Shown: positions 23,876-35,454, counted from the stretch's first letter. The stretch is DNA of 64,000 bases from Multifurca ochricompacta (GCA_022496185.1 WTXG01000161.1:1-64000); one strand, 5' to 3'. A program made the numbers and translations. Notes: generated by a model not told the origin, from the letters alone.

Positions 23876-25381
23876 TGTGGGTATCGTTGTTGGAGAAGAA
23901 GGAGGAAACGTAGATAGGGCCGTCTTACTACCCCAGACCAGAAATGGAGATGGGGTTTACCGTAATGTAATGTAGCCATGGGCCAGCGAGCGCGGAGATA
24001 CATGAGGGGTTGAGTTTGGACCGCGAGAACGAGATGAGAACGAGACGAGGACTCCTCTGTATAGGGTGTCGAGACGGGCCGGTGGCAACCGGATCAAAAT
24101 TCACCAAAATTCAATGATTTTCTGATAGTTGCATCTATAGTGTTTAAGGGGAAACAGTTTTAACCAACAACTGACCATGATGATGATGCAGGCTAACTTA
24201 TGGACTCTAGTTATTTATTGGCAAGAGTTTTCATACCCACCTGTGTTATGACCCCAGGCTTGCTGTTGAACTTACCTTTTCGTTACTTATCCTTGCTTGT
24301 ATCATAGGATGGTGATTCCCTCCTTTGTTCAGGTTGAGGATGGGACAAGGCAAATTAAGATCATGTGAGAGGGAACAGATATGTTTGTATGGACAAGCTT
24401 AGCTCTGACTGATTTTTGTTGAGGTACAACCTACAACCTACTCTTTCACATACTTTAAGTACAAGAACTGGTCGCGACTTGAACTAGACCTTAAGTCTAG
24501 TTTTCTGGTTCTTACTAGATCTAGATACTCGCGAATCAATCCCCTTCGTCTCGTGCACCACGATCAGCGAACAACTCATTGTTCGCCTTCGAACTGACTT
24601 TGACCCGACACGCCACGCTGTGCATGACAATAATATCTAGCCACTCATCCAATCCTTCAACCCAGTATTCTATGTAAGTGGAGACACTATCCTTCTACCC
24701 AACCCAAGTGGTGGTGTAATAGAATGAGCGATAAAAGGAAAGCTTAAAAGAGCAAGGACAAAAGAACGGATGTAGCATGTAGCAGACACAGTGTCAGGAG
24801 AATGTGTGGTTGTGGCGCGGCAAAGGTTGTGGATTCGAGACAAGACAATAGAGAAGCAAATGAAAGCAAGAGGGAAAGGGGGCGAGTGTTGAGAAGATGG
24901 GAGATGCCGAGCGCACCGAGCTACCTGTACAGGAGTATTCCAACCGGGGGTAGAAGCAGAAGAACGGGAGATGGTTCTGGTGTGTATCGGAACAGCAAAA
25001 AAAAATGAAATCCTGAGAGTCTTCTTCGTCCAGCAGGTCCCCAGGTGGTGATCGTGTGTATACTGGCAGTGAAAGAGTAACCAGCCCTTTCTCTGGGCCA
25101 AAGTGAGCACGCACAAGGGGTGATTACGGTCATCTGGGGAGGTTCTTGATGGCCCAGGCGTAAACACGGTGGTCGCACGGGTAACTATCCTGACACTTGA
25201 CACTAATCAAACAATGGTCGGAATTTGGCAAGTGTCGCGTCGCGTCTTTGGCCACATGAATTGTGGAAGCACATTATTCTCACGGGTCACGGGTCCAGAG
25301 TTCATATATTATAAAAGCTCCGTGTCGTGTTAGTTGTCAGTTAACCTATCTCAACTCTCTCAACAAACGACCGAAACGACC
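23876..25381. other. Divergent intergenic region between hydrolase and Crinkler-like gene
   Basis: Should hold both promoters: the hydrolase reads left from 23875 and the Crinkler-like gene right from 25382. A plausible TATA-like TATATTATAAAAG lies at about 25305-25317, some 65 bp upstream of the latter's ATG. An open frame of 177 codons at 25203-24670 (minus) lacks recognisable domains and has Ser/Thr/His-biased composition. It is not accepted as a gene. Confidence 0.5.
25305..25317 (+). promoter_or_regulatory. Candidate TATA box of the Crinkler-like gene
   Basis: TATATTATAAAAG about 65-77 bp upstream of the chosen ATG, followed by a CA/TC-rich leader (ATCTCAACTCTCTCAACA), which is typical of fungal transcription start regions. 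Assigned by position only. Confidence 0.4.
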
Positions 25382-28197
25382 ATGACCACAGCACTCACCC
25401 TTTTTTGTCTGGCTGTCGATATCAAAAAGGCTCCTATTGGGGACATCTTCAAGGTTATAGTACAATCGGATGACGATGTAATGGACCTCAAAGATGCAAT
25501 CAAGCTCAAGATGGCTCCTGAACTAGACCGCGTCGCGGTAAATCGACTAACTCTCTGGAAGCTATTAAAACCCCTGCACATCAGGAGTTTAGAAGATCAG
25601 GGTTCTTTCGATGCAACCATCCAAAGCATCAAGTTACCTGACCCAAAATCTAAACAAGCGTTCGATGGAAATGGTGCTGTTCAACTCCTTCGCTCTGCCG
25701 AGAAGCTCTCCGGATACTGGGAAAAACTTCCAAAGAGGGGCCATCTGCATACCGTCATTCAGGTGCCATGTAAGTCTCGATTGTTACTGGATTGCCGCAC
25801 GTATTTAACAATAATCCAGCTGTCGCACCATCCAATTTGCCAGGTAATTTCTCAGTCACCTTGGTCTCATCGGCACATTCGCTTACAGGCGCCCTACTTG
25901 CCTTGCACCCACAGAATATCCCGTTTTAGAGGTCCTCTCTGGAAAATCCCGTGGACCACCCCCCTTCGCCGATGAGATCACATTCACTATCCCCGCGGCA
26001 AAGCGTATCCATAGCCTCCATAACAGCGATATTAGTAAGGATGAAGTCGAAGTTGCGACAGATACCCCTTCCTTTGTTGATGATTTCCGGACGTCATTGA
26101 ATCGTCAACGCGTGATCTCACCTAATGTGAGTGCGATCACAACTCCCGTGATTCACCTTGCTGAGTTCACTTTTTATAAAGGCGACAGGGTCATCGATGC
26201 TAAGAGGATATCTTGGAGATTCGTTTGATACGTATTTTCGGGATGGAACAAATTCTGACGATCCTCCAACGGTGAGGAACAGCGAAATGGGAGTGTACTC
26301 CCATATCCTCTCTAGCTCGGAAATCCTAGCGGCGCAAAACTTTGGACATCAGAAAGAGGAGCACATTTCCACCGCTTTCCTGTACGATGTTGCGGGTGAA
26401 TTTAGACGGCTGTTAAGGTCAACGGGTAAAGCTGATTTGTGAGTTGTGATTCACGTAGGGCTTCTTTGGGATGTTGTCTGATTTTATTTGATAGTAGGAC
26501 CGATTGGCCTTTCCCGCTGCTTGCTCAGCCTCGGGATGAACATGGAGAACTACGACGGTACCACCCAAGGAGCGACTTTCGTCTAGATGTCAGGGGCTTT
26601 CCGCATTGTATTATGGAAGTGACCTCGCATGAAGGTGGTTCGTCGAACGATCAACCAGACCAGAATCGGATGATTTTGCAAGGGTCGTGCCTTGCGAGAC
26701 TGGGGAAAAAGCTGTGCGACGCGTTTAAACCCGATTCCGACCCGGTTGTCATCACGGCAATATTCATTGATAAGGATTTAATTGCTCACGAATATCTGAT
26801 GTATCAGCCTCCCTTGGAAGCAAAGAAGGTAAGAAAAGCAAATTGAGGATGCGTTGTGTGATTGACATATGGGATTTGTTAGGTGTTATACCACGAGAAG
26901 ACTTTCAAACTTACTGATCCAATGGAAGCATTTAAATTCGTTTTCCAGTTGTACAACCTGCTGTCAAGAGTAATCGAGGATAATGCAAGGCTGGATTGGC
27001 CCACATTATCGCTGGTTTTGCAATTGGCGGACTACATTTCTTACGATGACTATCCTTCATTGACAACTGACAAGGGAAATGGCAGCAAAAGTCGCGCAGG
27101 TGGTTCTAAGGGAACAAAGGGGGATACAAAGCAGCCAGAAACCATCTTTGAAGAAAAATTAATGCGGCAGACTCTTGAACATGCTGGGTACCAGATCACG
27201 CAGCAAGAGGACGAGCGGGTGGTCGCTCAGGTGCGCGTCCCTTTATTACTTTTCATGACTTGCAGCTCACGACTTGGATTATAGCTCACGTCGAGAATGC
27301 GCACGGCGAGCTCATCCGATGGCGCCCCGGTTGTGTTAAAACTCCTGGATGACGACACTGACAATGATGGCATGGACGAGCTGAAGATCTTGCGATACCT
27401 CAGCAGGTTCAAGGTTCCATCAAATCACGCCATCGAACTTCATGGCGTTGTCGACCTGACCATCGGAAAGGCGATCGCATTGCCGTGGAGGACTCCCCTT
27501 GTCGATTATCTCCAGTCGCAGCATCCACTTTTATCAGCGGAGTCGTTGCAGAGGCAGCTCCTGGAGGGTGTCGCGTTTCTGCATGAGCACAAAATCGCTC
27601 ATCTGGACCTGAAGCCGGACAATGTGGTGATTGACAGTGAAAGGGATCGATATTGTCCGCGACTGTCGATTATTGACTTTGGGTTGTCTGTCGTCGTCGA
27701 GGACGAAGAAACGATGATCGAAGGGTATTGCGGGACTCGAAGATGGACTGCGCCGGAGGTTGGAACATCGGATGACTCGGATACGAAGTACAGCCCTATC
27801 CTTGCTGACCGGTGGGCTTGTGGACGAATGCTTGGTTATCTCGAGGCGCAAGTCCCAAATCAGAATGTTCTGGATGGTGATGACAGTTGGGGAATCTTAG
27901 GCAGGCTATGGAAACAGCTATTGAACTCAGATCCGAGATCACGGCCTTCTCTTTCGGTGGTGTTGGACGAATATCAACGGTATCAAAGGGACAGGATGGT
28001 TGAACGTGGCGGAGGGGAGGACGACAGTGACGCGGTACAGAAGCGGATTGGTTTTAATTGGTACGTCTACGTTTTTCTGCGGCGCCAATGGCTTGTCTGA
28101 ACATGGTGACAGTGCGGACGATATTGTGAATGAGCCGAATTTATCAAGAATCGAAATAGATGATGGGTTTATCGGTCATTGGATCGCGTGCTCTTAG
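25382..28197 (+). CDS. Crinkler (CRN)-like protein: ubiquitin-like N-terminus, PD-(D/E)xK-like nuclease region, protein kinase domain
   Basis: Eight exons join in frame: 25382-25769, 25820-25843 (a 24-nt micro-exon), 25915-26126, 26182-26438, 26495-26828, 26883-27230, 27285-28060 and 28113-28197, giving about 807 residues with canonical splice sites. The N-terminus (LTLFCLAVD ... VMDLKDAIKLK ... LTLWKLL, residues 5-65) has the pattern of the Crinkler header, which is thought to be a ubiquitin-like fold. A middle region has RLDVRGFPHCIMEVTSHEGG (about residue 322), matching the D...E-x-(K/S) core of restriction-like nucleases. The C-terminal kinase has VVLKLL (Lys), an alpha-C MDELKIL, HLDLKPDN (about 627), IDFGLS (about 652) and a WTAPEV segment. 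A classical Gly-rich loop is not clear. Known family members act as host-targeted effectors or inter-organism conflict proteins. Which applies here is not shown by sequence. No signal peptide is visible. Confidence 0.8.
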
Positions 28198-28371
28198 CTG
28201 CGGGTGGCGGCAGTCCACGAGAGGGTACTTACCTGTGTCTTTACATTTTTTCGTTTTCTTTCACGATCGAGGCTGTGTTGAGGAAAGCTGGGCAGCAGGA
28301 TATAGGATAAGATGATAACTCGTCGCGTTTGTAATTTCATATAGACCAGGTAGCAAGTTACATAAGTGTTA

Positions 28372-28797
28372 ATGGCTATTGTTTGCAACAAATCGTCATC
28401 TGACTATTGCCTCGAGAAAGATGGTCTGTTTATCTCATATGCTTATCATTATATCATTAACTCGATGTAGAGTGAAGGTTATGTCAAAGGCTATGCGGTC
28501 GATTGGGAGAAGATCAAAAGCTTCCTCAATACCACAGATGACGCGGACCCTCGAATCGGCGACGTAATAGTTCAAATCCTGGACTTTGTCGGCAAGGGTA
28601 AATATTGGACATGCTGGGCTCGGCCCATTGAATTGCCTGGCCAATCTTCAGTCATTGTCATCTCTTTTGGTCATGGCTCCTTCGACAATGACTTGGAGAA
28701 GTTGAAAAAACGAGAGTTTACGCCTCCGATGTATCTGGAAGAGTTAGCGGTACCTCTTCTGTCCGGTCCAGATGTTTTTGAGTTTGTGAGCTGGTGA
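28372..28797 (+). CDS. Small orphan protein downstream of the Crinkler-like gene (start uncertain, possible in-frame stop)
   Basis: The frame 28471-28797 is open for 108 codons, ends FEFVSW then TGA, and has ordinary globular composition (for example GYAVDWEKIKSFLN, VGKGKYWTCWARPIE, FGHGSFDNDLEKLKK). It lacks an early ATG. In the same frame upstream, an ATG at 28372 (MAIVCNKSSSDY) runs 32 codons to a single TAG at 28468. Either that TAG is a nonsense mutation, or it is the end of an intron (GTCTGT at 28423 to the TAG at 28470) placed directly after another ATG at 28420. It begins about 175 bp after the Crinkler-like stop and is co-oriented with it. No family was recognised. Confidence 0.45.
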
Positions 28798-29939
28798 TAA
28801 AGGTGTGTATCCCTCTGTTTCTTCTGAAAGCCGCCATAACAAGATTCATCATCTTTGTGCACGACCAGGATTTCGTGTATATTGAATCAGAATGTAGTGT
28901 AAAGCTTTTGGTACTGTAGTCATGAAAAGGCGGACTCGGGGTTATGTGACGACGGGTTGAGTGTGGACAAGCGAAGAGTGAGGGTGGCTACAGTTTAACA
29001 TTCGGCGCCTGGTGCGTCAAATGGTATCCAGACGGATGGCGTCATCATCGTCGCTCTTTACCATCAGCCTCCAGCTCTCTCCACTCTCCACTCTTCTCGC
29101 TCTCCATTAAGCACAGCCATCCTTCTTTGTCTTGAACCACCACCATCAAGCTTGAGCCTTGCTGTACAGTAAGGCCCAAGGCAGGGCAGGGTAGCAGGCT
29201 GGCCTGTCGCTGGCGGTGACAGTAAGGAATGTCAAGGAGAAACAAAAGAAACCAGACCACTTACCAGAGGCCCGGCTCCCCAGTCAGCCTATCCCAGCTC
29301 TTGAGGTCGCTGCTCTGAAATAGGCCTGAAGGCGGCCCGAGTCCGAAGGAGGGTGGTGGCAAAGGAGATGTTGCCAAAGATGTCAGGCCAGGTGAGGTGG
29401 CCAGGGAGAGTGTCTGTTACGAAACGCCTGTTAGACAACTCACTATGATAGCTTTTGATTCTTTTCCTCCATTCGAGAACCCCCCCTCTCATGTTCTAGA
29501 CTGCAGGAAGGCAGCGCCCTCAACGCAATTCCCCTTTTTTTGGTCTCTGTTGCTTTCTCATGACGTCGTGTACCTTTAAACATATAAGTACAGCAGGAAT
29601 CCAGCTCAAAGACGCCAGTCTTGAGCTTTTGTATTTTACTTGGCTTAGGACCCGGACCCGGAAATCTTATTTGTTCCTTCTTTGCTTCACAATTGTGTCG
29701 CAACTGTCTCATTACCCGAACTACTAGACTTCAGAACGATTGAGCCAAGAACGTAACAGTGTCAATGCCCACTTCCACACGGGCAGCCACGTAGCATGGG
29801 CAGGAGAGAACGAGATGAGAAAAGGTGGCCCGGGTGAGGTTATCGCAGGAAGCGGTCTGGGGTAGGGTGGGATGGAACTGCTCGCGATGAAGCCATGGCT
29901 GGTGGCAAGCGAACAAACCTGCGAGGATCCCCTGTATCT
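28798..29939. other. Intergenic sequence without recognisable genes
   Basis: About 1.1 kb. Contains CT-rich and GA-rich stretches near 29080-29110 and 29240. No open frame has supporting features, and no repeat family of the window was recognised here. Confidence 0.5.
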
Positions 29940-31264
29940 AGATATCTGCTCTGTTATCTGCTGTTTAGATCTTCTTTCATAAATTTCCTGGCTGAATTGC
30001 TCTCACTCTTCCTCACTCTTCCTCCTTCCTTTCCATTGGTGTGGCATTGACACTAAGCAGAACGGAACGCCTCAATTCCTGTATGCACGGGTCAAATAAT
30101 TATTGAGGTTCAGACTGACTGAATTGAACTGAACTGAACTCCTTATTCAATAATAATCAAAGCATGAGACGATCAAACGATCAAAAAAGAAGATAAGGGC
30201 CAGTGAGGCAAGAAAGCAATTTGGGCCATCTGTGGTTAGCCTAGCCTCCCCTCGTTCTTCTCGTGTCGTCGTCGGAAAGAAAACGGTCACCGGCTATGAC
30301 CCCAGAATAAGGGCGGGGTTCGGAAGGGCAGTAGGATATATCGAATTTGGTACAAGTCTTGACCGGAGTGAGGTTGTGAGGTTGAACGTGATTTCTGGGT
30401 TTTCTGGGAGACTCATACCTTGATTGTGTTGCCCAAATTCCGAATTTCGTCTCATCGTCGCATACACTACAACACACACACACGCACACCGGTCTGGTCA
30501 TTGATCAGCGAAATCATGCCTTAATTTCCCCCTCCCCCCCACCCCCTTGATAAATGTGCGCGCTCTCTCTCTCTCAAAGGTGGACTGGTGATAACGCATG
30601 GAGGTAGAAAGGGTAATTTTGCACATAGTATGTGCACATATGATGGACACACATGAAAGAAGAGAAGAACAAAAACTCTACCCTTGGCAGCGTGCATGCA
30701 AGAGGGATGGAGTAGGAGAATCATTATCTACTGTCCTCATTGGACAGATGGAAAAAATACTACATGGAGGTTGTCGAACGGACACACACACACATTCTCA
30801 CACATTCTCTTTCGTTTCATATATACAACCACCGTGCATGCATGGTGGTGGGGCCAGGCCAGGGAGGTAAAGGAACCTGGATGGATCACCCGTATCCGGT
30901 AACTCTCACCTCCGAGTCGGAGCGCTGTAATTTGATCGACAATTCGGGTAATGTAACTCACGTGACAAGCGACTGTTACGATTTCGTGTCAGGTGACTCT
31001 TTCTGCAATAACATATGTATACTCCTTTCTTTTCTTTCTATCTTCCACTCCATCATCTCCACATTTAAGCATTAACATACAAGGCTTATTGTAATGCCTC
31101 AGTGTGGGGCATTGACATGATGTGTGTAGTTGTTGTTTGTGTAGCTTCACAATCAATGAGTTATGCACTGTTCTATAGGTGTGCCTGAAGCCTAGTAATG
31201 GCACACTGTACATGGGTGGACTGGTTGTGGCTAGGGCACAACACACAGAAACCACCTTGTAGAC

Positions 31265-31340
31265 CTAAGGCTGTGTAGCTCAGTGGTTAGAGTACTGGAC
31301 CCAGCTTGTCTGGGGGTCTTGGGTTCAATCCCCAACATGT
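31265..31340 (+). repeat. tRNA-derived SINE-like head
   Basis: Contains a good box A (TAGCTCAGTGGTTAGAG) and box B (GGGTTCAATCCCC) with a perfect 5-bp T-arm stem (TTGGG/CCCAA), but the acceptor and anticodon stems do not pair as in a functional tRNA. Best read as the polymerase III promoter head of a SINE or a decayed tRNA gene. Confidence 0.55.
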
Positions 31341-31399
31341 CTATGCTTTTCCTGAGATTGAATGTCCCTCAATTGGGGTGCTGAAACCTCAACATAAGT

Positions 31400-31620
31400 T
31401 GAGTAATTCTAAGTTGATGCCAGAAGCACCAGAGGTTGTACTATTGATAAGTCAGGGTTTTTCCTAGAAGACAAAGCACTGATGTATTCAATAAGTCAAA
31501 TCTGAGGCATACAGGCTAGCTACAGATGTTTTATATACATACAAAGGTGAGTCTAGACTAAGTTGAGGCCTCAGATGAGTCATACAATCAAGTCAAATAT
31601 GGTACAAGGAGACAGAGTGG
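31400..31620 (+). repeat. Diverged gypsy LTR remnant (A/F family)
   Basis: Blocks such as GCCAGAAGCAC, AGAAGACAAAGCACTGATG, TATTCAATAAGTC and TTATATACATAC align in order with the LTRs at 36672-37258 and 45447-46033. The LTR 5' end is missing or replaced by the tRNA-like sequence. Confidence 0.6.
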
Positions 31621-31714
31621 AAGTGGATTGTATTGAGACAGGACATCCTTTGATTGGATGAAAGGACTAAGGACACAATAATAAAAGTGATATAATAGTT
31701 GTGAAATGTGAAGC

Positions 31715-31980
31715 AAAGAAAATGAGACAGTGAGTGGCACAGGTGACCCATCAACCCATGGGTCTGTGGGTAAGAATACCTGTATGGGTTGTGTCCTGTG
31801 TACCCATGGGTTACCCATGCAGATCCCTAGCTAGATTAAACAAACACATTAAACAAATGCATTATTGTGATTTGATCACATGTCAGATCTTAGATGAATG
31901 TGTTTTTGACTTGTGTTATCTATGTGCAATCATAATCATGTTGAACTGCTATCCCGGAACCTCTGTACCACACTATCTTG
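31715..31980 (+). repeat. hAT-like end fragment followed by R1 remnant
   Basis: 31715-31835 has the ACCCATGGG/GGGTTACCC words and ends GATCCCTA, as in 8680-8794. 31840-31980 matches an R1 arm (GTGATTTGATCACATG, CAATCATAATCATGTTGAACT). Non-coding. Confidence 0.5.
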
Positions 31981-32513
31981 GTTCAACAGAATTTGCTGTT
32001 GTTTACTTTACATCACGTGATCCGGCACAATGTGTTGGGGCACTTGGCGTCTCCACCTAGGCCTCTTCGCTGGTCCTGGTCATTAAAGATGCACACTCAA
32101 TCATCATCATCGTTAACCATCGCCACCATATCATCACCATCATACCACGTCATCCCATGCAAGGGAAAACTGGCCTCCCCCCGTGGATAGAAGAAAGGAA
32201 TAATCACAAGCCTCTCGCCTCTCCACAATGGCATGTTGGTTGTTGATGTTCATGATAGATGAAGAATGAGGATCGTCGTCCGTCTCAACCACTTGCATGG
32301 GGCTCATTACGTCGATGAGGTAGGTGAAGCGAATCATCATCATCATTATGGACCTTTATATCATACCACACCCCTCAAGCAACAAAAATGGAAGGGACAG
32401 AATGTAAGATGTACAAAATCTTCATCTAGGAAGACTATGTATACATTAAAATTCACTGCAGTGGGAGGGCCGTCAAGACATTAAAATGTGCGTTTCCTCA
32501 GAAAATGAGGCTC

Positions 32514-34588
32514 TCAAGCTTTCTCGTGGATTTCCTCCGAGCGAAAATCGCTTAGCTTTTCGTCATCATGAGGTGTACTGTCTGATGAGTTGTCTTCAAA
32601 GGCAACACCTTGTGCTTCAAACTCCGCCCCGTGGTTTCTACAAATTAACCAATTATTAATCCACATCGAAACGATGAAAGCAAGACGCACTCTGGACCGA
32701 TGATGGTGAGAAAGAGTATGTAAGCAGCTACGGTACCAATGAGGATACCCTGTACCCGAGCATAATCGGGCACGATAATGCGCTTGCCGTTCTTGATGAT
32801 CGTAGTCTTCAAGTGATCACCACCAGTCGCTTCAATCTGTGAAGACGCGGATGATATCATCTATTCACAAAGGGGTGTCGGATGTCCAAAGCCAAAGTCA
32901 GTCGACGATCAGCACACGCAGGAGGCTCTTTAACATACGTTTCCGAGCTGGTAAGTAACACCAGGGAAAGTCGCACGGAAACCGGGAGGGCTCATCTCAG
33001 CGAGTTGGATGGGGATGACACCCCACGCGCCTTGCACACCGAATTGCAACCAGAAAGCGCCTGCGGAAAGCCCACCAAATCCTTTGGGAAGGATCCAAAG
33101 TGGGATAAAGGCGCCAGCGATCAAAACGAAGATGATGATTGTGAGACGGCGACCGATAAACTGCGACACGGAACCGGCAATCGCGCCACCGCTGTGACCA
33201 GGGAGACAAAGTGACACAATCATGAGTAAGCAAACGTGCAAACGGGGTTATATCGGACGCACGCGATAGCACCACAGTTCCCGATGATAGTGGCGACAGT
33301 GGAATGGTAACTATCAAATCCTTTGGTGGTCTGGAGGTAGGTGGGGTACAGGTCCTGAGAACCGTGTGAGAGGAAGTTAAAGCCTAGTCAGGGACGGATT
33401 TGGATAAGCTATCGCGCTCGGACTATCTCGCATATTACGTTCACGTACCCGTCATCAGAAGAACGGCGTAGATGCAGAGAAGCCAGTGCTTCTTGAGCAT
33501 CGCACCGGCTTGATTAATAAATACACGGGTCTTCTTCTCAGTAGAGGTGCCCTTTTCGCGCTCCAGGGCTTTCGCACGCAGGAAGACCTCGCTCTCCGGG
33601 ACGAGTGCACGAATGAAAGCGGCAAAGGCAGAAATACCAGAAGCGGCCCAGAAGAGGGTGCGCCATGTTGTGGATGTGTGAGGGACGAGTCGGAGGTTCA
33701 TGCAAGCGGCGAAGAGGTAGCCACAAGCGTATCCTTGTTGGAGAATACCGGATGCAAAACCACGGGCTTCGACAGGGAGATTTTCGAGTGCGGTCGATGA
33801 GGCAAGACCCCAAACGCCACCCATGGCAACGCCGAACAAGGAGCGCAGAGCAAGGAACTGGCTGAAGGTATTCACAAACCCAGAACCGAGCTCGAGCACG
33901 GCACAGAAGAGCAAGTTGATGACGAGAGGCCACTTTCGTCCATAGCGGTCAGAGAGGATACCAAAGACAACCTAGGGTGACGATAACAAGGGAAACATCA
34001 GTTCCATGTCTAAACACGACACGACACGTGGGCGGTGGGGAAGAGTGCCAAGGTTTCCATGATGATGGTCGGTCATGGGCACAGGAACACTAATTAAGGG
34101 AATGATGCACGTGACTGAGAAGCACTTACAGCGCCAACGGATCGGAACAAAAGAGTCAACGTGATGGCCTGGGTCTGGAAGAGCCATCAATCAAATACTA
34201 TTCAATACACAAGTCGTGATGCGCGGGCCAGGAAGGAGGGGAAGGAGAAGGGGAGGGGGGGGGAGGGGGAGGCAACATACGATGCTAGAAGCCTTGTCCT
34301 TGTGAAACTGTTTTTGGAGGCGAGTGACACTGAGCGACACACTAAAAAAGTCGATCGCATCACAAGTCCAGGCAAGCCATCTGAAAACACCGTGTCGTGA
34401 TGAGTAAAGAGTTCCAATTCTACTTTTTGAGAAGTAAACCGGGGGGGGCCGAAATGTTCAACGTACCCAGAGAAGAATTGCGCCCACTGGACCCACGTGA
34501 GAGAGCGTAAGACCTGGAGGAGTGGCCTGCGGTTCTCGTCGCGAGCTTCGCGACGTGGGATGAGATTGCGGATGAAGTAGGGCGCCAT
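32514..34588 (-). CDS. JEN1-like monocarboxylate/proton symporter (major facilitator superfamily)
   Basis: Plasma-membrane permease of the fungal lactate/pyruvate (JEN1) subfamily. The ATG at 34588 (MAPYFIRNLIPRRE) opens a cytosolic N-terminus. Exons at about 34588-34465, 34385-34315, 34175-34130, 33972-33450, 33388-33265, 33190-32940 and 32835-32690 plus a C-terminal piece to the TGA at 32516 are joined by short introns. The subfamily signature NxxSHxSQDxxxT is present as NFLSHGSQDLYPT (about 33385-33350, just after an intron). GILSDRYGRKWP (about 33970-33940) is the MFS loop 2-3 motif, and VSQFIGRRLTI is its second-half counterpart. About 12 hydrophobic helices are spread over the exons. 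The tail is acidic and Ser-rich with lysines (DEKLSDFRSEEIHEKA), a plausible site for nutrient-regulated ubiquitination. Subfamily assignment is strong; the preferred acid is not known. Confidence 0.9.
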
Positions 34589-35454
34589 CTGAGGGAGGGG
34601 ATGGATGCGAGCGCGGGAAGGAGAAAGGGTTGGGCCGCTGGAGGTAGTCAGGGCAGGGAGAACATGCTGACTTATATATGTTTTAGCCTTTGGTTTTAAA
34701 TTTTATAAAAAAAAAAAGGTCCGTCAGGGCAGGCGGGTGAATTATTTGTTTTCTGTTTTCTTTTGATGTCTTCTTTTTTTTTATCATGTTCAAGGTATGT
34801 TGACCGCGGGGATAGAGATACATTAATGACCTCACTCGCCCATGCAATTCGATGAGTGTGCCAACTGAACTGGGCTTAGTCCCTGGGGAGTAGAAGGAAG
34901 GGAGGGGAGGGGAGGGGGAGGGGGAGGGGGAGGAGTGAAGGGAGAAGAATGGGATATGGAGGGGGACTCAAGATAACCCACTACGGTAAGATCTGTCGGC
35001 CAAATTGTTTGTTTGAGGGGAAAGTATTAGGATCATGGGTCATGTGCAATTTGACAGCGGGTGAAAGTGAAGAAAATGATCAGGTCAGGCACGCAACCGT
35101 GTGAGTGCGAGAATCGGTAGTTAATTTATTAAGTAAATATATTATATTTACACAACTCACTGAGAGTGCACATCACCCATCTAATAAATAATTGATCAAG
35201 TTGATGTTTTTTCATATAAAAGTGAATAGAATATTTAAGAATGAGTGTGAGCGCGAGTGTATATGAGTGTATGTATGCATGCGTGTGTGAGCGTGAGTAT
35301 CTTTTTTTATTTATTTTAAATTCGACTATATTACGCGCTGGCAAGGACATGTCCCAAATTGTGTGGCCACTACTGTGTACATAGTAATTACTAAGGGATG
35401 AACAACAAAACCTAGAGGAAAAAATGTAAAGTAAAAGGCCCCTATAGAACAGGT
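34589..35454. other. Upstream region of the transporter gene
   Basis: Poly-A and GGGGA-rich microsatellites (34705-34715, 34893-34935) and an AT-rich stretch. The promoter of the minus-strand transporter should lie in the first few hundred bases. No gene is supported. Confidence 0.5.

Larger units (their letters stand above)
29940..32340 (+). repeat. Segmental duplication, copy 2, split by repeats
   Basis: Blocks 29940-30966 and 32040-32340 match copy 1 (20525-21590 and 21998-22262). Between them this copy holds about 1 kb of other repeats (a tRNA-like SINE head, an LTR remnant, hAT-like and R1 fragments) where copy 1 has different sequence. Same orientation as copy 1, so the two form direct repeats about 9.4 kb apart. 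Confidence 0.8.

Noticed and set aside
24670..25203. 177-codon minus-strand ORF between the hydrolase and the Crinkler-like gene
   Set aside because: No domain, biased composition, overlaps other frames of similar length, and lies in the shared promoter region.
30521..31075. Short ORFs in the duplicated region
   Set aside because: The equivalents in copy 1 have different frames and stops, so there is no sign of conserved coding.
31265..31340. Functional tRNA gene
   Set aside because: A and B boxes are good and the T-arm pairs, but the anticodon and acceptor stems do not form.
31265..31980. Single composite transposon filling copy 2 of the segmental duplication
   Set aside because: Pieces belong to several families and no common TSD encloses them.
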